Shown here: positions 53,888-63,151 of the stretch, piece by piece
Numbering within the stretch: position 1 is the stretch's first letter
How the letters are laid out: each line of letters begins with the position of its first letter
DNA from: Rhizobium tropici CIAT 899
GTDB taxonomy: Bacteria > Pseudomonadota > Alphaproteobacteria > Rhizobiales > Rhizobiaceae
Assembly: GCF_000330885.1 (NCBI RefSeq)
Contig: NC_020059.1
Span: 3,505,501 to 3,569,500 of the forward strand
DNA length: 64,000 nucleotides
Direction: 5' to 3'
Made by a program: the position numbers and the translations under genes
Notes under the pieces: generated by a model
Seen by the model: the letters and a program-made list of their open reading frames with translations, nothing else
Database searches by the model: none
Told to the model about the DNA's origin: nothing

Positions 53888-55003
53888 TCAAAGCACGCCC
53901 CAGCCCCGATAGCGCCCGCGCCCGGTCATTTCGCGCAGGCCGAGTTCGGTCACGAGATTGAGCGCGCCCCTTGAGGTAATGCCAACATGGCGCGCAATCA
54001 TTTTCGCCGAGACGATCGGACGCGATAGCACGATGTCGATGACCTCAGGCAGGCTGCTGTTGGACCGCCTGTCCTTGAGCCGCACTTCCATCTGCAGCTT
54101 GGCAAGCGAAAGCCGATCAAGCTCCTTGAGGCCCGAATCGGCCGAAAGCGCCATGGCCTCGAGAAAGGCGGTCAGCCGCGTGGTGCGGTCCGGCGCTCGC
54201 CGGCGGTCGTGACGAACGGCCTTCAGGCCGACATTCAGGCAGAAGAGATGAGACGTGACCTTGCCCCGGCTGCGCAGATAGGCGCTCGCCAGCAAGCCGC
54301 CGAGCCAATGCTGTCGCCGCAGCGGTTCGATCCTTTCCCAGGCATCGAAAAGCACCGCGGCACCCAAGGTAGCCGGCAGCAGATCCGCCTCGCGCATGAC
54401 GGCGCGCCAGCTGTCCAGCCGCTCATCCTCATCCCAATCCTCGTCTCGGATGAGAGCCAGGGGATCCTGGGCATCGATAATCGGCTGCCTGGGTTCCGGA
54501 ACGCCGCCATTCAGGATCTTGTCGGATCGGGCGAGGATCGCGTCGATCTCGGCGAAATCGACGCCGAAATCATCCCCCTCCTCCGGCTCGTCAGGCTCGA
54601 TGGCCCGGGCAGAGGTCGAACGCGGCGTGCTGCCCTCGTCGGTCTCGCCGACCTCCCCGCGCAGCACGGCAAGGCCAGCCGGCTCCAGGCCCCAGGACGG
54701 ATCGGCGGCCCATAGACGGCGACGGCTGCGCAGCACCGAATGGGCGATGGTCAATTCATGCGTCGGGGTGCGCGTATCCATGCGCGCATCGTGCAGGACG
54801 AGATCCTCGACATGCACGAGTTCGCCGCCCACCCAGAGCGCACCGGCGGCCTCGAAAAAGTGCCCACGCTCGCGAAAGCCATTCGCCACCGCATGCCTCA
54901 ACACGCGCTCATCCAGCCGGGCCAGCATATCTTCCGCCTTGACGACGGCAGGCAGAAGCGTGGCAAGCGGCAGCGTGGTCAGATCATATCGCATTGGAAT
55001 CAC
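53888..55003 (-). CDS. RHE_PE00001-family protein (DUF1612 + HTH)
   Basis: 371 residues. It matches the family named after a Rhizobium etli plasmid gene: an N-terminal helical part (LPLATLLPAVVKAEDMLARLDERV), a central acidic stretch (residues ~130-160, DEPEEGDDFGVDF), and a C-terminal winged-helix-like region ending in TGRGRYRGWGVL. The family occurs in many copies on rhizobial plasmids and chromosomes, often near repABC or mobile DNA. No rep genes are visible here. Its function is unknown; the C-terminal helix-turn-helix suggests DNA binding. An ATG at 54994 is an alternative start. Confidence 0.85.
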   Translation of the reverse strand: MIPMRYDLTTLPLATLLPAVVKAEDMLARLDERVLRHAVANGFRERGHFFEAAGALWVGGELVHVEDLVLHDARMDTRTPTHELTIAHSVLRSRRRLWAADPSWGLEPAGLAVLRGEVGETDEGSTPRSTSARAIEPDEPEEGDDFGVDFAEIDAILARSDKILNGGVPEPRQPIIDAQDPLALIRDEDWDEDERLDSWRAVMREADLLPATLGAAVLFDAWERIEPLRRQHWLGGLLASAYLRSRGKVTSHLFCLNVGLKAVRHDRRRAPDRTTRLTAFLEAMALSADSGLKELDRLSLAKLQMEVRLKDRRSNSSLPEVIDIVLSRPIVSAKMIARHVGITSRGALNLVTELGLREMTGRGRYRGWGVL

Positions 55004-55099
55004 ATCATTGCATCGATCTTACGGAACTTATCATCGCCATCCGCAGCGAGATAGGAAGGCCGCCCTGTGAACTGTGGATGGCAATCACTATTTTCCGGC

Positions 55100-55130
55100 T
55101 TGACCTTCCAGCGATGGGAAGGTCCATAGA
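55100..55130 (+). promoter_or_regulatory. CueR/HmrR-type promoter of the copper ATPase
   Basis: -35 TTGACC (55100-55105) and -10 CATAGA (55125-55130) are separated by a long 19-bp spacer. The spacer carries the inverted repeat ACCTTCC (55103-55109) / GGAAGGT (55117-55123), the MerR-type copper operator. The layout matches known copA promoters. The regulator gene itself is not in the window. Confidence 0.8.
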
Positions 55131-55165
55131 CCTGTCCGAAGCCCCTTCGGGCAAAGGAGTATGAC

Positions 55166-57664
55166 ATGGCACCGCATGACGAGCACGATCACAGCCATCA
55201 TGGACACGATCACCATAACACCCACACGCAGGATGAAGTGATCCGCGATCCCGTCTGCGGCATGACCGTCGACCCCGATGCCGGCAAGCCGTCGCTGGAA
55301 TATCACGGCCGCACTTTCCACTTTTGCAGCAATGGCTGCCGTGCAAAATTCGAGGCCGCACCGGAAAACTACTTCACGGCCAAGGATCCCGTCTGCGGAA
55401 TGACGGTCGATCGCGCCACTGCCCGCCATTTCACGAAGCACGAGGGCGAGAAATTCTATTTCTGCTCGGCCGGCTGCAAGGCAAAGTTCGAAGCGGACCC
55501 ATCGGCTTATCTCGACGGCAGCAAGCCCACGCCAAAGCCGATGCCGAAGGGCACGCTCTATACCTGCCCGATGCATCCCGAGGTGATCAGCGACCATCCT
55601 GGCGACTGCCCGAAATGCGGCATGGCGCTGGAGCCGATGGGTGTCCCGGCCGCCGATGAAGGCCCGAACCCCGAGCTTGTTGATTTCACGCGCCGGCTCT
55701 GGATCAGCGCCGCCCTGTCGCTGCCCCTGCTTGCCATCAGCATGGGGCCGATGATCGGCCTTCCCATTCGCGACAGGATCGGCGAGCCGATCGCCACCTG
55801 GGTCGAGCTTGTTCTTGCAACGCCGGTCGTGCTTTGGGCGGCTCTTCCCTTCTTCCGCCGCGCCTGGAACTCGCTCGTCAATCGCAGCCCCAATATGTGG
55901 ACGCTGATCGGTCTCGGCGTCGGCACCGCCTACCTTTACAGCGTGATTGCGACGCTTGCCCCCGGCCTGTTCCCGATGAGCTTTCGAGGGCATGACGAGA
56001 GCGTGCCCGTCTATTTCGAAGCGGCGTCCGTGATTGTCGCGCTCGTCTTCGTCGGCCAGGTACTGGAATTGAAAGCCCGCGAGCGTACCGGCTCGGCCAT
56101 TCGCGCCCTTCTCGATCTCGCGCCGAAAACGGCACGACGCATCGGCGCCAACGGTAGCGAAACCGATGTGCCCGTCGACGAGATCCAGGCCGGCGACCGG
56201 CTCCGGGTGCGCCCCGGCGAGCGCGTCCCTGTGGATGGCTCCGTTATCGAGGGACAATCGACCATCGATGAATCGATGATCACAGGCGAGCCCCTGCCGG
56301 TCGAAAAGGCCAAGGGCGATGCCTTGACCGGCGGCACGATCAACAAAAACGGCGCGCTCATCATGCAGGCCGAGAAAGTCGGCGCCGAGACAACGCTCTC
56401 GCGCATCGTCGAACTTGTCGCCAAGGCGCAGCGCTCGCGCGCGCCGATCCAGACGATGGTCGACCGCGTCTCGGCCGTCTTTGTGCCCGCGGTCGTCGCA
56501 GCCGCCGTCATCGCCTTTGCCGTCTGGGCATTCGTCGGGCCGGAGCCACGGCTGGCGCACGCGCTGCTTGCCGCTGTCGCGGTACTCATCATCGCCTGCC
56601 CCTGTGCACTGGGCCTGGCAACGCCCATGTCCATCATGATCGCCACCGGCCGCGGCGCGCAGGAGGGCGTGCTGGTGCGCGATGCCGAGGCGCTCGAACG
56701 CTTCGCCAAGGTGGACACATTGATCGTCGACAAGACGGGCACGCTGACGGAAGGCAAACCGAACCTGACCGATATCGTCACTGCGGCGGGCTCCGACGAG
56801 GCACGCCTTCTCTCGCTCGCCGCCAGCCTGGAGCGCGGCTCCGAACACCCGCTCGCCGAAGCCATCGTTGCCGGCGCTGAGGAACGCGGTGCGCGCTTCG
56901 TCGAGATCTCCGGCTTCTCGGCGGTGACCGGCAAGGGCGTGGAGGGCCGCGCCGGCGAAACCGCGATCGCGCTCGGCAATGCCGCGATGATGTCCGACCT
57001 TGCCGTTTCGACCGATGTCTTGAAGGCCGAGACAGAGCGCCTGCGCAGCGAGGGCAAGACCGTCATGTTCGTCGCCATCGACCAGAAGCTGGCCGGCCTC
57101 GTCGCCGTCGCCGACCGCATCAAGCCGACCACGGCAGCCGCCATCAAGGCGCTGCATGAAAGCGGCCTGACGATCGTCATGGCGACCGGCGACAACGGCA
57201 AGACCGCCGCTGCCGTCGCCAGAGAGCTCGGCATCGACGAAGTGCGCGCGGACATGCTGCCGGAGGGCAAGAAGGCGCTGATCGACGAGTTGCGGGCCAA
57301 GGGCCGCATCGTTGCCATGGCGGGCGACGGCGTCAACGATGCTCCGGCACTTGCATCAGCCGATGTCGGCATCGCCATGGGCACGGGCGCCGATGTCGCC
57401 ATGGAAAGCGCCGGGATCACGCTGGTAAAGGGCGATCTCAACGGCATCGTCCGCGCCCGCCATCTCTCGGAAGCGACGATCCGCAACATCAAGCAGAACC
57501 TCGCCTTCGCCTTCGGCTACAATGCGCTGGGCGTGCCGCTGGCGGCCGGCGTGCTCTACCCGATCTTCGGCCTGCTGCTGTCACCGATGATTGCGGCCGC
57601 CGCAATGAGCCTGTCGTCAGTCTCGGTGATCGGCAATGCACTGAGGCTACGGCTGGCGAAATGA
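55166..57664 (+). CDS. copA: Copper-exporting P1B-type ATPase with tandem YHS domains
   Basis: 832 residues, AAGGAG upstream. A His-rich leader (residues 3-20) is followed by two YHS domains (about 27-70 and 73-116, each with DPVCGMTVD and a CxxxC pair) and a heavy-metal-binding domain ([19 protein letters not shown], 132-158). The usual CXXC HMA domain is absent. Catalytic marks: TGE loop [13 protein letters not shown] at 478-480, phosphorylated Asp522 in [11 protein letters not shown] motif [20 protein letters not shown] in TM7 and MSxxS in TM8 indicate Cu(I). It pumps Cu(I) to the periplasm and is probably induced by copper through the upstream CueR/HmrR-type promoter. Confidence 0.95.
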   Translation: MAPHDEHDHSHHGHDHHNTHTQDEVIRDPVCGMTVDPDAGKPSLEYHGRTFHFCSNGCRAKFEAAPENYFTAKDPVCGMTVDRATARHFTKHEGEKFYFCSAGCKAKFEADPSAYLDGSKPTPKPMPKGTLYTCPMHPEVISDHPGDCPKCGMALEPMGVPAADEGPNPELVDFTRRLWISAALSLPLLAISMGPMIGLPIRDRIGEPIATWVELVLATPVVLWAALPFFRRAWNSLVNRSPNMWTLIGLGVGTAYLYSVIATLAPGLFPMSFRGHDESVPVYFEAASVIVALVFVGQVLELKARERTGSAIRALLDLAPKTARRIGANGSETDVPVDEIQAGDRLRVRPGERVPVDGSVIEGQSTIDESMITGEPLPVEKAKGDALTGGTINKNGALIMQAEKVGAETTLSRIVELVAKAQRSRAPIQTMVDRVSAVFVPAVVAAAVIAFAVWAFVGPEPRLAHALLAAVAVLIIACPCALGLATPMSIMIATGRGAQEGVLVRDAEALERFAKVDTLIVDKTGTLTEGKPNLTDIVTAAGSDEARLLSLAASLERGSEHPLAEAIVAGAEERGARFVEISGFSAVTGKGVEGRAGETAIALGNAAMMSDLAVSTDVLKAETERLRSEGKTVMFVAIDQKLAGLVAVADRIKPTTAAAIKALHESGLTIVMATGDNGKTAAAVARELGIDEVRADMLPEGKKALIDELRAKGRIVAMAGDGVNDAPALASADVGIAMGTGADVAMESAGITLVKGDLNGIVRARHLSEATIRNIKQNLAFAFGYNALGVPLAAGVLYPIFGLLLSPMIAAAAMSLSSVSVIGNALRLRLAK

Positions 57665-57703
57665 GGACGGTTCATATGAATATGCATCAGAAATGAGGTT
57701 TGA

Positions 57704-58141
57704 CTATTTCTGATCGGGAGGAACAATGTCCAGATTCTTCATTGAGTGGCTCTGGACGTCACGCCTCATAGGTCGGCCGGTGACGAAATTTTGTAATATC
57801 CCGTCAACAAACGTCGCGGGCATTTTCACGCGACAGTTGGCCGGATCTTCTGGATCAATAAGCAGTGTAACAATCCGGCCCGGCAAGTAATTATCGAAAT
57901 CGCCATCATGTGTATTAAGGTCAAAGGCAGTAAGGCGTTTGGCCTCGTACTCATACTCAACATCAATGAACGGAGTTGGAAATTCCCCTACTAGAACGGA
58001 GCGTACGTCCACGACCGTTCCGCCAATCTCAACCCAACCGTGCGTTTTGGCCAGATAAACAAGCCGGACGCAAACAGCTAGTACCGCTAGAGCCAAAAGG
58101 CTCAGCCAGTGAATAAACGTCCAGATGGACCCTTCGCTCAT
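57704..58141 (-). CDS. DUF3592-like membrane-anchored hypothetical protein
   Basis: 145 residues with a single N-terminal helix (IHWLSLLALAVLAVCVRLVYL) and a soluble beta-rich part: GGTVVDVR, FIDVEYEYEAKRL, YLPGRIVTLLIDPEDPANC. The pattern of a strand pair followed by a V-x-x-DP-x-x-P segment matches DUF3592 proteins. Function unknown. It converges on the copper ATPase gene with a 40-bp gap. Confidence 0.7.
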   Translation of the reverse strand: MSEGSIWTFIHWLSLLALAVLAVCVRLVYLAKTHGWVEIGGTVVDVRSVLVGEFPTPFIDVEYEYEAKRLTAFDLNTHDGDFDNYLPGRIVTLLIDPEDPANCRVKMPATFVDGILQNFVTGRPMRRDVQSHSMKNLDIVPPDQK

Positions 58142-58208
58142 AATGCCATCATTGGGTTACCTTCATGTTTGGTCAAGGTCCCTATGATTCATCGGTTGAG
58201 TGATACCT

Positions 58209-59399
58209 TCACCCGACCCTCTCCACGGCAATCGCCGTCGCCTCACCGCCGCCGATGCAGAGCGCAGCAACACCCTTCCTTGCTCCCTGGCGTTCAAGCG
58301 CATGCAGCAACGTCACGATCAGCCGCGCGCCTGTAGCGCCGATAGGATGGCCGAGCGCGCAGGCGCCACCGTTGATGTTGAGCCGGTCGCGGGCAATGCC
58401 GAGTTCCTTTGCGGCAGCCATGGCGACGACGGCGAAGGCCTCGTTGATCTCGAAAAGATCCACGTCGCCGATCTTCCAGCCGCTCTTGTCGAGCACCTTG
58501 CGGATCGCCGGGATCGGCGCTGTGGTGTACCAGGCCGGCTCCTGGGAATGCGTGGCGTGCGCCTTGATTTCGGCAAGGATCGGCAATCCCTCGCGCTCGG
58601 CGAGCGAACGGCGCGTCAGGATGAGCGCTGCAGCACCATCGGCATTGGCCGAAGCGCTGGCAGCCGTAATCGTGCCATCCTTGCGGAAGGCCGGCTTGAG
58701 CGTCGGGATCTTTTCAGGTGAAACCTTTTGCGGATGCTCATCCTTGGCGATCGTGACCGGGCCACCCTTGCCACTCACCGAGATCGGCGTGATTTCCGCT
58801 TCGAAAGCGCCAGTCTCGAGCGCCTTGCGAGCGCGCGACAGGGTTTCGACCGCGTAAGCATCCTGATCGTCGCGGCTGAACTGATAGGCCTCGACCGCCA
58901 TTTCGCCGAAATCGCCCATGGAGCGACCCTTCTCATAGGCATCTTCCAGCCCGTCGAGCATCATGTGATCGAAGATGCGGTCATGGCCCATGCGATAGCC
59001 GCCGCGCGCCTTGGCGAGCAGATAAGGCGCATTCGACATGGATTCCATGCCGCCGGCGACCGCAATGGAGGCCGAGCCGGCGAGAAGCAGGTCATGCGCC
59101 AGCATGGTCGCCTTCATGCCCGAACCGCAGACCTTGTTGATGGTCGTGGCGCCGACGGCATCCGGAAGGCCAGCCCCGCGCGCAGCTTGCCGGGCCGGCG
59201 CCTGCCCTTGCCCCGCAGGCAGGACGCAGCCGAACAGAACCTCATCCACTCTCTCAGCAGAAAGTCCCGCGCGCTCCAGCGCAGCACGGATGACATGCGC
59301 ACCGAGCTCGGGCGCCTGCAGGGACGAAAGATCTCCCTGGAAACGACCGAGCGGCGTGCGCGTGGCGGAAACGATGACAACGGGATCGATAGCAGGCAT
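58209..59399 (-). CDS. Acetyl-CoA C-acetyltransferase / thiolase
   Basis: 396 residues, thiolase fold. The nucleophile Cys lies in NKVCGSGMKATML (about residue 90). The C-terminal His and Cys are in NINGGACALGHPIGATGAR and ALCIGGGEATA. N-terminal VIVSATRTPLGRFQG is typical. It condenses or cleaves acetoacetyl-CoA or longer 3-ketoacyl-CoA. It stands alone, so biosynthetic (PhbA-like) and degradative roles cannot be separated. A palindrome at 59447-59468 upstream may be its operator. Confidence 0.93.
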   Translation of the reverse strand: MPAIDPVVIVSATRTPLGRFQGDLSSLQAPELGAHVIRAALERAGLSAERVDEVLFGCVLPAGQGQAPARQAARGAGLPDAVGATTINKVCGSGMKATMLAHDLLLAGSASIAVAGGMESMSNAPYLLAKARGGYRMGHDRIFDHMMLDGLEDAYEKGRSMGDFGEMAVEAYQFSRDDQDAYAVETLSRARKALETGAFEAEITPISVSGKGGPVTIAKDEHPQKVSPEKIPTLKPAFRKDGTITAASASANADGAAALILTRRSLAEREGLPILAEIKAHATHSQEPAWYTTAPIPAIRKVLDKSGWKIGDVDLFEINEAFAVVAMAAAKELGIARDRLNINGGACALGHPIGATGARLIVTLLHALERQGARKGVAALCIGGGEATAIAVERVG

Positions 59400-59446
59400 G
59401 ACATCTCCTCAGATCAAGCAAACAGCTTGGTGTCATTGCTAGCACG

Positions 59447-59468
59447 TTAGATGATGTCCGTCATCTAA
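59447..59468. promoter_or_regulatory. Palindrome in the thiolase/VapB divergent region
   Basis: TTAGATGA (59447-59454), 6-bp spacer, TCATCTAA (59461-59468). Perfect 8-bp arms. It lies 48 bp upstream of the thiolase start and 94 bp upstream of the antitoxin start. The shape is that of a TetR-type operator, more likely for the thiolase. Confidence 0.5.
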
Positions 59469-59561
59469 ATACCGATGCAATCGGAATACAATCGGAAAAC
59501 GGCGATTGCCCTCTTACCAGACACGCCCTAAGGATATCCCCAAAGCTTGAAAGGATATCTC

Positions 59562-59786
59562 ATGCCGCTTTACATCAAGGACGACGCCATCGACCGCTTG
59601 GCGCGGCGCTACCAGGCCCTGACCAAGGCCCCCACCAAGACGGAAGCTGTACGGCTCGCCCTGCAAAAGGCGCTGGATGAGGAGCTAAGCAAACCGGCCC
59701 TTGCCGATGTCGCTGTCGCTTTTTGCCGCAATCTCAAGCAGAAGGCGGCCGCGCAGGGCCAAAACGCCAAGACAGGAGAGGCCTGA
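59562..59786 (+). CDS. VapB-type (Rv0623/PSK family) antitoxin
   Basis: 74 residues from the ATG at 59562, with AAAGGAT upstream. LYIKDDAIDRLARRYQALTKAPTKTEAVRLAL is the ribbon-helix-helix pattern of the PSK/Rv0623 antitoxins, followed by a basic Ala/Lys tail. It overlaps the toxin start by one base (TGATG). Confidence 0.88.
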   Translation: MPLYIKDDAIDRLARRYQALTKAPTKTEAVRLALQKALDEELSKPALADVAVAFCRNLKQKAAAQGQNAKTGEA

Positions 59787-60181
59787 TGTTCATCGACGCT
59801 TCGGTGCTGTCGGCGATGATGACCGACGAGGAAGAGGCGCGCGCCTTTGCCATCCGCATACAGCCGGCAACGGCACGCATGACCTCGCCGCTTGCCGCAG
59901 CGAATGCCGCAATCCTGGTCTCTGATGCTTTGGGATTGTCGCCGACCGAGGCAGGCGAAGCTGTCCGCACGTTTCTGCAGCTGATGAACATCCAACTGCT
60001 CGCCGTGCCGCCTCGTGCCGCAGTCCTCGCGACCGAAGCTTACGAGCACTATGGCCAAGGCGGCCATACGGCGCGCCTCAGCCTGGACGATTGCATGACC
60101 TATGCCTGCGCTCGCTATTATCGCCAGCCGCTATTGTCGAACAGCGACCGCTTCAAGCAGACGGATATCGAGCTGGCCTAG
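59786..60181 (+). CDS. VapC-type PIN-domain toxin, probably degenerate
   Basis: 131 residues. It opens MFIDASVLSAMM with Asp4, and the C-terminal acidic cluster is in LSLDDCMTYACARY and SNSDRF. In the second position, where related toxins read TSPxAxxE, this protein reads TSPLAAAN, with Asn40 in place of the metal-binding Glu. Loss of that ligand usually reduces or removes RNase activity. The rest aligns over the full VapC30-like length, including EAYEHYGQGGH. It may be an inactivated toxin, or one with altered metal geometry. Confidence 0.85.
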   Translation: MFIDASVLSAMMTDEEEARAFAIRIQPATARMTSPLAAANAAILVSDALGLSPTEAGEAVRTFLQLMNIQLLAVPPRAAVLATEAYEHYGQGGHTARLSLDDCMTYACARYYRQPLLSNSDRFKQTDIELA

Positions 60182-60290
60182 AGCATGTCGCGTAAGAGTG
60201 CGCAGCGGTTTTGCGACGACGACATACACAAAATCAAAGACCTAAAGCGTGAGAAGCGAATCTGAAAGATCGCGACCCGCTTTAGGCCAG
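60182..60290. repeat. Rhizobial dispersed intergenic repeat
   Basis: The stretch GAGCATGTCGCG ... GCAGCGGTTTTGCGAC ... CCTAAAGCGTGAGAAGCGAA ... GATCGCGACCCGCTTTAG matches from memory an element found many times between genes of Rhizobium and Agrobacterium. It follows the VapC-like stop directly. Only one copy lies in this window. Confidence 0.55.
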
Positions 60291-60307
60291 CTCGAGCCAT
60301 TACGCCA

Positions 60308-60613
60308 TTACGGGCAAAGCGAAGCGGAGCCTGCACTATAGGTGCTCGAACGAGCGCCGACGGAGTTAGGGGCAGCGGCGCACTGCAGGCGGGAAATGGA
60401 GTCGCCGGCGCGGATCGGGCCGGTCACCGACGGATCGGTGTTGATCGTGCCGTCCGGAAGGATTGCATCTTTCGAATGGTCGACGCTGCCGACATCGGCC
60501 TGGAACGCCTCGACGTTGACGCGCTTGGGGTGATGCTTGTGCACCTGCTCGGCCATGGCGGCGCTGGACACGCCGACGACGAGAGCGGAGATGGCGAGGG
60601 TTCTGAGCAGCAT
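60308..60613 (-). CDS. Small secreted hypothetical protein
   Basis: 101 residues from the ATG at 60613, with GGAGGCAG upstream. The signal peptide is LRTLAISALVVGVSSAAMA, followed by EQVHKHHPKRVNVEAF. The mature region has the segment SKDAILPDGTINTDPSVTGPIRAGDS and two Cys near the end (one the penultimate residue). I do not recognise a characterised family. Confidence 0.7.
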   Translation of the reverse strand: MLLRTLAISALVVGVSSAAMAEQVHKHHPKRVNVEAFQADVGSVDHSKDAILPDGTINTDPSVTGPIRAGDSISRLQCAAAPNSVGARSSTYSAGSASLCP

Positions 60614-60695
60614 GGGACTGCCTCCTGTGGGAGTTGACGCGAGTTTCATATGGGAACCGGCAGGCCATTTTACAGCGGCTTGCCTGTCAATATCA

Positions 60696-62156
60696 TTAAG
60701 AATTTGAAGGTTTTGATCGGGTCTTCACTTTGTGGCGGGATACCTCTGCGCCGGCATCGTGCGGCAGGCTGATAAAACGCAATGCGGAGATGGCACCGAT
60801 AAGGCCAATGATGAGGAAAGCCCAGCGAAAATCGATGAGCGAGAGCGTTTCCCCACCATGAATCGTGCGCGAGAGATTGAGAACGGCGGCGGCGACGGCG
60901 ACGCCCAGCAGCAGCGAAACCTGCTGCAGCATGCTCGACAATGTGGAAGCGGAGCTGCGTTGCGCGGCATGGATATCGGCAAACCCCAGCGTATTCAGCG
61001 CGGTGAAGTTCATCGAACGCGACAGGCCGGCGATGAATAGCAGGCAATATATCAACGGGTCTGGTGTCGAGGAAGACAGAAGCGCGCATCCGGCAATGCT
61101 GGCCGACGAGATCAGCCCGTTGACGACGAGCACGTTGCGGAAACCGAAGATCCTTAACATCTGCGTAGTGATCGCCTTCATGCCGAGATTGCCCGCGAAA
61201 TAGAAAAGCAGATAGGCGCCCGCGTCGATCGCCGAGCGGCCGAAGCCAACCTGGAAAAGCAACGGAATCAGGAAGGGCGTGGCGTTGATCGCCACACGGC
61301 TCGCCGTACCCGCCGAAAGCGTCGACATGGCGAAGGTTTGCACCTTGAAGGCGGAGAGATCGAGCAAGGGCGCATCGACCTTCATGAAATGCCGGGTGGC
61401 GATGATGGAGAAAACCGCGCCTGCGGCGATCAACGCAATGCTGGCCGCCAGCCCCGTCGTCCCCTGCACCACGAATTCGAGGCCGGCAAGCAGGAAGGTC
61501 AGCCCCGCCGCCGATTGCAGAAAGCCGATAAAATCGAGCCGCGCGACCTTCTCCTCCCGCTGATCCGGCACGAAGCGCAGGACGAGGCCGAGCCCGATGA
61601 TGCCGATCGGGATATTGATCAGGAAGTTCCAATGCCAGCTGAGATAGGTGGTGATGAAGCTGCCGAGCACCGGACCGATGACCGGAGCGGTCAGCGCCGG
61701 CCAGGTGATCATCGACATCGCATGCACCAGATCGGATTTGCGAGCATTCTTCAGCACGATGATGCGTCCCACGGGCGTCATCAGCGCGCTGCCGATGCCC
61801 TGAACGGCGCGGGCAATGATGAACTCGGTCAAATTGCCCGAGAGGCCGCAGAACAGCGACGCCATGGTGAATATGGCAATGGATGCCAAAAACACCCGCC
61901 GGGCGCCATAGCGATCGCCAGCCCAGCCGGCGAGCGGCACGAAAGCCGCCATGGTGAGCAGATAGACCGTGATGCCGATGCTCATCGAGACCGGCTCGAC
62001 GCCGAAACTTACCGCCATCTGCGGCAACGAGGTGGTGATGATCGTCCCGTCCAGAAACTGCATGAAAAAGGAAACGGCGACGACAAAGGCGATGATGCGG
62101 GACTGCCGGCCGAAACTTGCTTCGGAAGGCTCTTCTATAGTCCGGGCAACGGTCAT
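60696..62156 (-). CDS. MFS transporter, DHA2 family
   Basis: 486 residues with 12-14 membrane helices. Marks of the drug:H+ antiporter-2 family are FLDGTIITTSLPQMA in TM1, GWAGDRYGARRVFLA (motif A) and RAVQGIGSALMTPVGR (motif C region). It exports drugs or metabolites by proton antiport. It has no partner adaptor (EmrA-like) and stands alone. Substrate unknown. Confidence 0.92.
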   Translation of the reverse strand: MTVARTIEEPSEASFGRQSRIIAFVVAVSFFMQFLDGTIITTSLPQMAVSFGVEPVSMSIGITVYLLTMAAFVPLAGWAGDRYGARRVFLASIAIFTMASLFCGLSGNLTEFIIARAVQGIGSALMTPVGRIIVLKNARKSDLVHAMSMITWPALTAPVIGPVLGSFITTYLSWHWNFLINIPIGIIGLGLVLRFVPDQREEKVARLDFIGFLQSAAGLTFLLAGLEFVVQGTTGLAASIALIAAGAVFSIIATRHFMKVDAPLLDLSAFKVQTFAMSTLSAGTASRVAINATPFLIPLLFQVGFGRSAIDAGAYLLFYFAGNLGMKAITTQMLRIFGFRNVLVVNGLISSASIAGCALLSSSTPDPLIYCLLFIAGLSRSMNFTALNTLGFADIHAAQRSSASTLSSMLQQVSLLLGVAVAAAVLNLSRTIHGGETLSLIDFRWAFLIIGLIGAISALRFISLPHDAGAEVSRHKVKTRSKPSNS

Positions 62157-62352
62157 GAGATGAATTTCACTGAATGGCGTTCAAGGGAGTCGGTGCGTCG
62201 GCAGCAATCATATGATCATTGAATACGCCTATGATGGTGGCTTGCAAAGCCACAAACCCGGCTGGCGCCGCGAAAAATTGACACGGCGACATAGGAACTG
62301 TGGTTCGAGACGGCCAATCCAAGGCCCCCTCACCCGCAGCGCTCCGGAAGCG

Positions 62353-63012
62353 TCAATCGTCCGAGTAGCGCTGCTCCCGCCAGGGATCGCTATACATGTG
62401 ATAGCCGTTCTTCTCCCAGAAGCCGGCCCTGTCGGCGCCGATGAACTCGATACGGTTCAGCCACTTGGCGCTCTTCCAGAAATAGAGATGCGGCACGACG
62501 AGACGCATCGGGCCGCCATGTTCGACGGTCAGAGGCTGACCTTCCCAGGCGGTGGCGAGGATCGCATCCTCGGCCGCGAAATCCGCAAGCGGCAGGTTGG
62601 TGGTATAGCCGTCATAGCTCGTCAGCAACACATGATGCGCCTCTTCCGTCGGCATGGCGAGATCGAGGAGATCGCGCGTCGAAACTCCTTCCCAACGGTT
62701 GTCGTAGCGCGACCAGGTCGTCACGCAATGGATATCGCTGACACGGGTACTTTGCTCGAGCGCCCGGAAAGCCGCCCAATCCAAGCTGAGCCGATTTTCC
62801 ACGAAGCCGATCACATCGAGCCGCCAGCTGGATAGCGAAATCTGCGGCTGTACGCCGAGATCCAGCACCGGCCAATTCCTCACGAGATGCTGCCCCGGTG
62901 GCAGCCGCTCTGCCTCGGGCCGGCTGACACGCCCCGTCAGAAACTTGCCCTCCGCCGCCCAGCGGCGCTTGGAAGTCGTGAGCTTGCTATCGGCGGGGAT
63001 CTCGTCGCTCAT
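62353..63012 (-). CDS. Sulfite oxidase-like molybdopterin oxidoreductase (cytosolic, YedY-like)
   Basis: 219 residues covering just the Moco-binding fold. The Mo ligand Cys96 is in SDIHCVTTWSRYDN, and the cofactor contacts lie in GYTTNLPLADF and GGPMRLVVPHLYFWKSAKW. It lacks a Tat signal and the Ig-like dimerisation domain of true sulfite oxidase. Such proteins reduce or oxidise sulfur compounds; the substrate is unknown. A partner heme protein is not visible. Confidence 0.9.
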   Translation of the reverse strand: MSDEIPADSKLTTSKRRWAAEGKFLTGRVSRPEAERLPPGQHLVRNWPVLDLGVQPQISLSSWRLDVIGFVENRLSLDWAAFRALEQSTRVSDIHCVTTWSRYDNRWEGVSTRDLLDLAMPTEEAHHVLLTSYDGYTTNLPLADFAAEDAILATAWEGQPLTVEHGGPMRLVVPHLYFWKSAKWLNRIEFIGADRAGFWEKNGYHMYSDPWREQRYSDD

Positions 63013-63151
63013 GCCGGCTATCCTCTCTGCTGCGCAGAAATAGGATGCCCGAGCTGGGCAGGAGTCAAGTCAAGGAAGATCAGATGCGTCAGCCGATGGC
63101 ATCCCGGCGAGCGCAATGCTATGGCTCGGCAAACATGCCGAGGGGGTAAGC

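Noticed and set aside
55088..57157. Very long open frame (689 codons) on the minus strand
   Set aside because: It lies wholly antisense to the copper ATPase, whose motifs are intact. GC-rich third positions produce such shadow frames.
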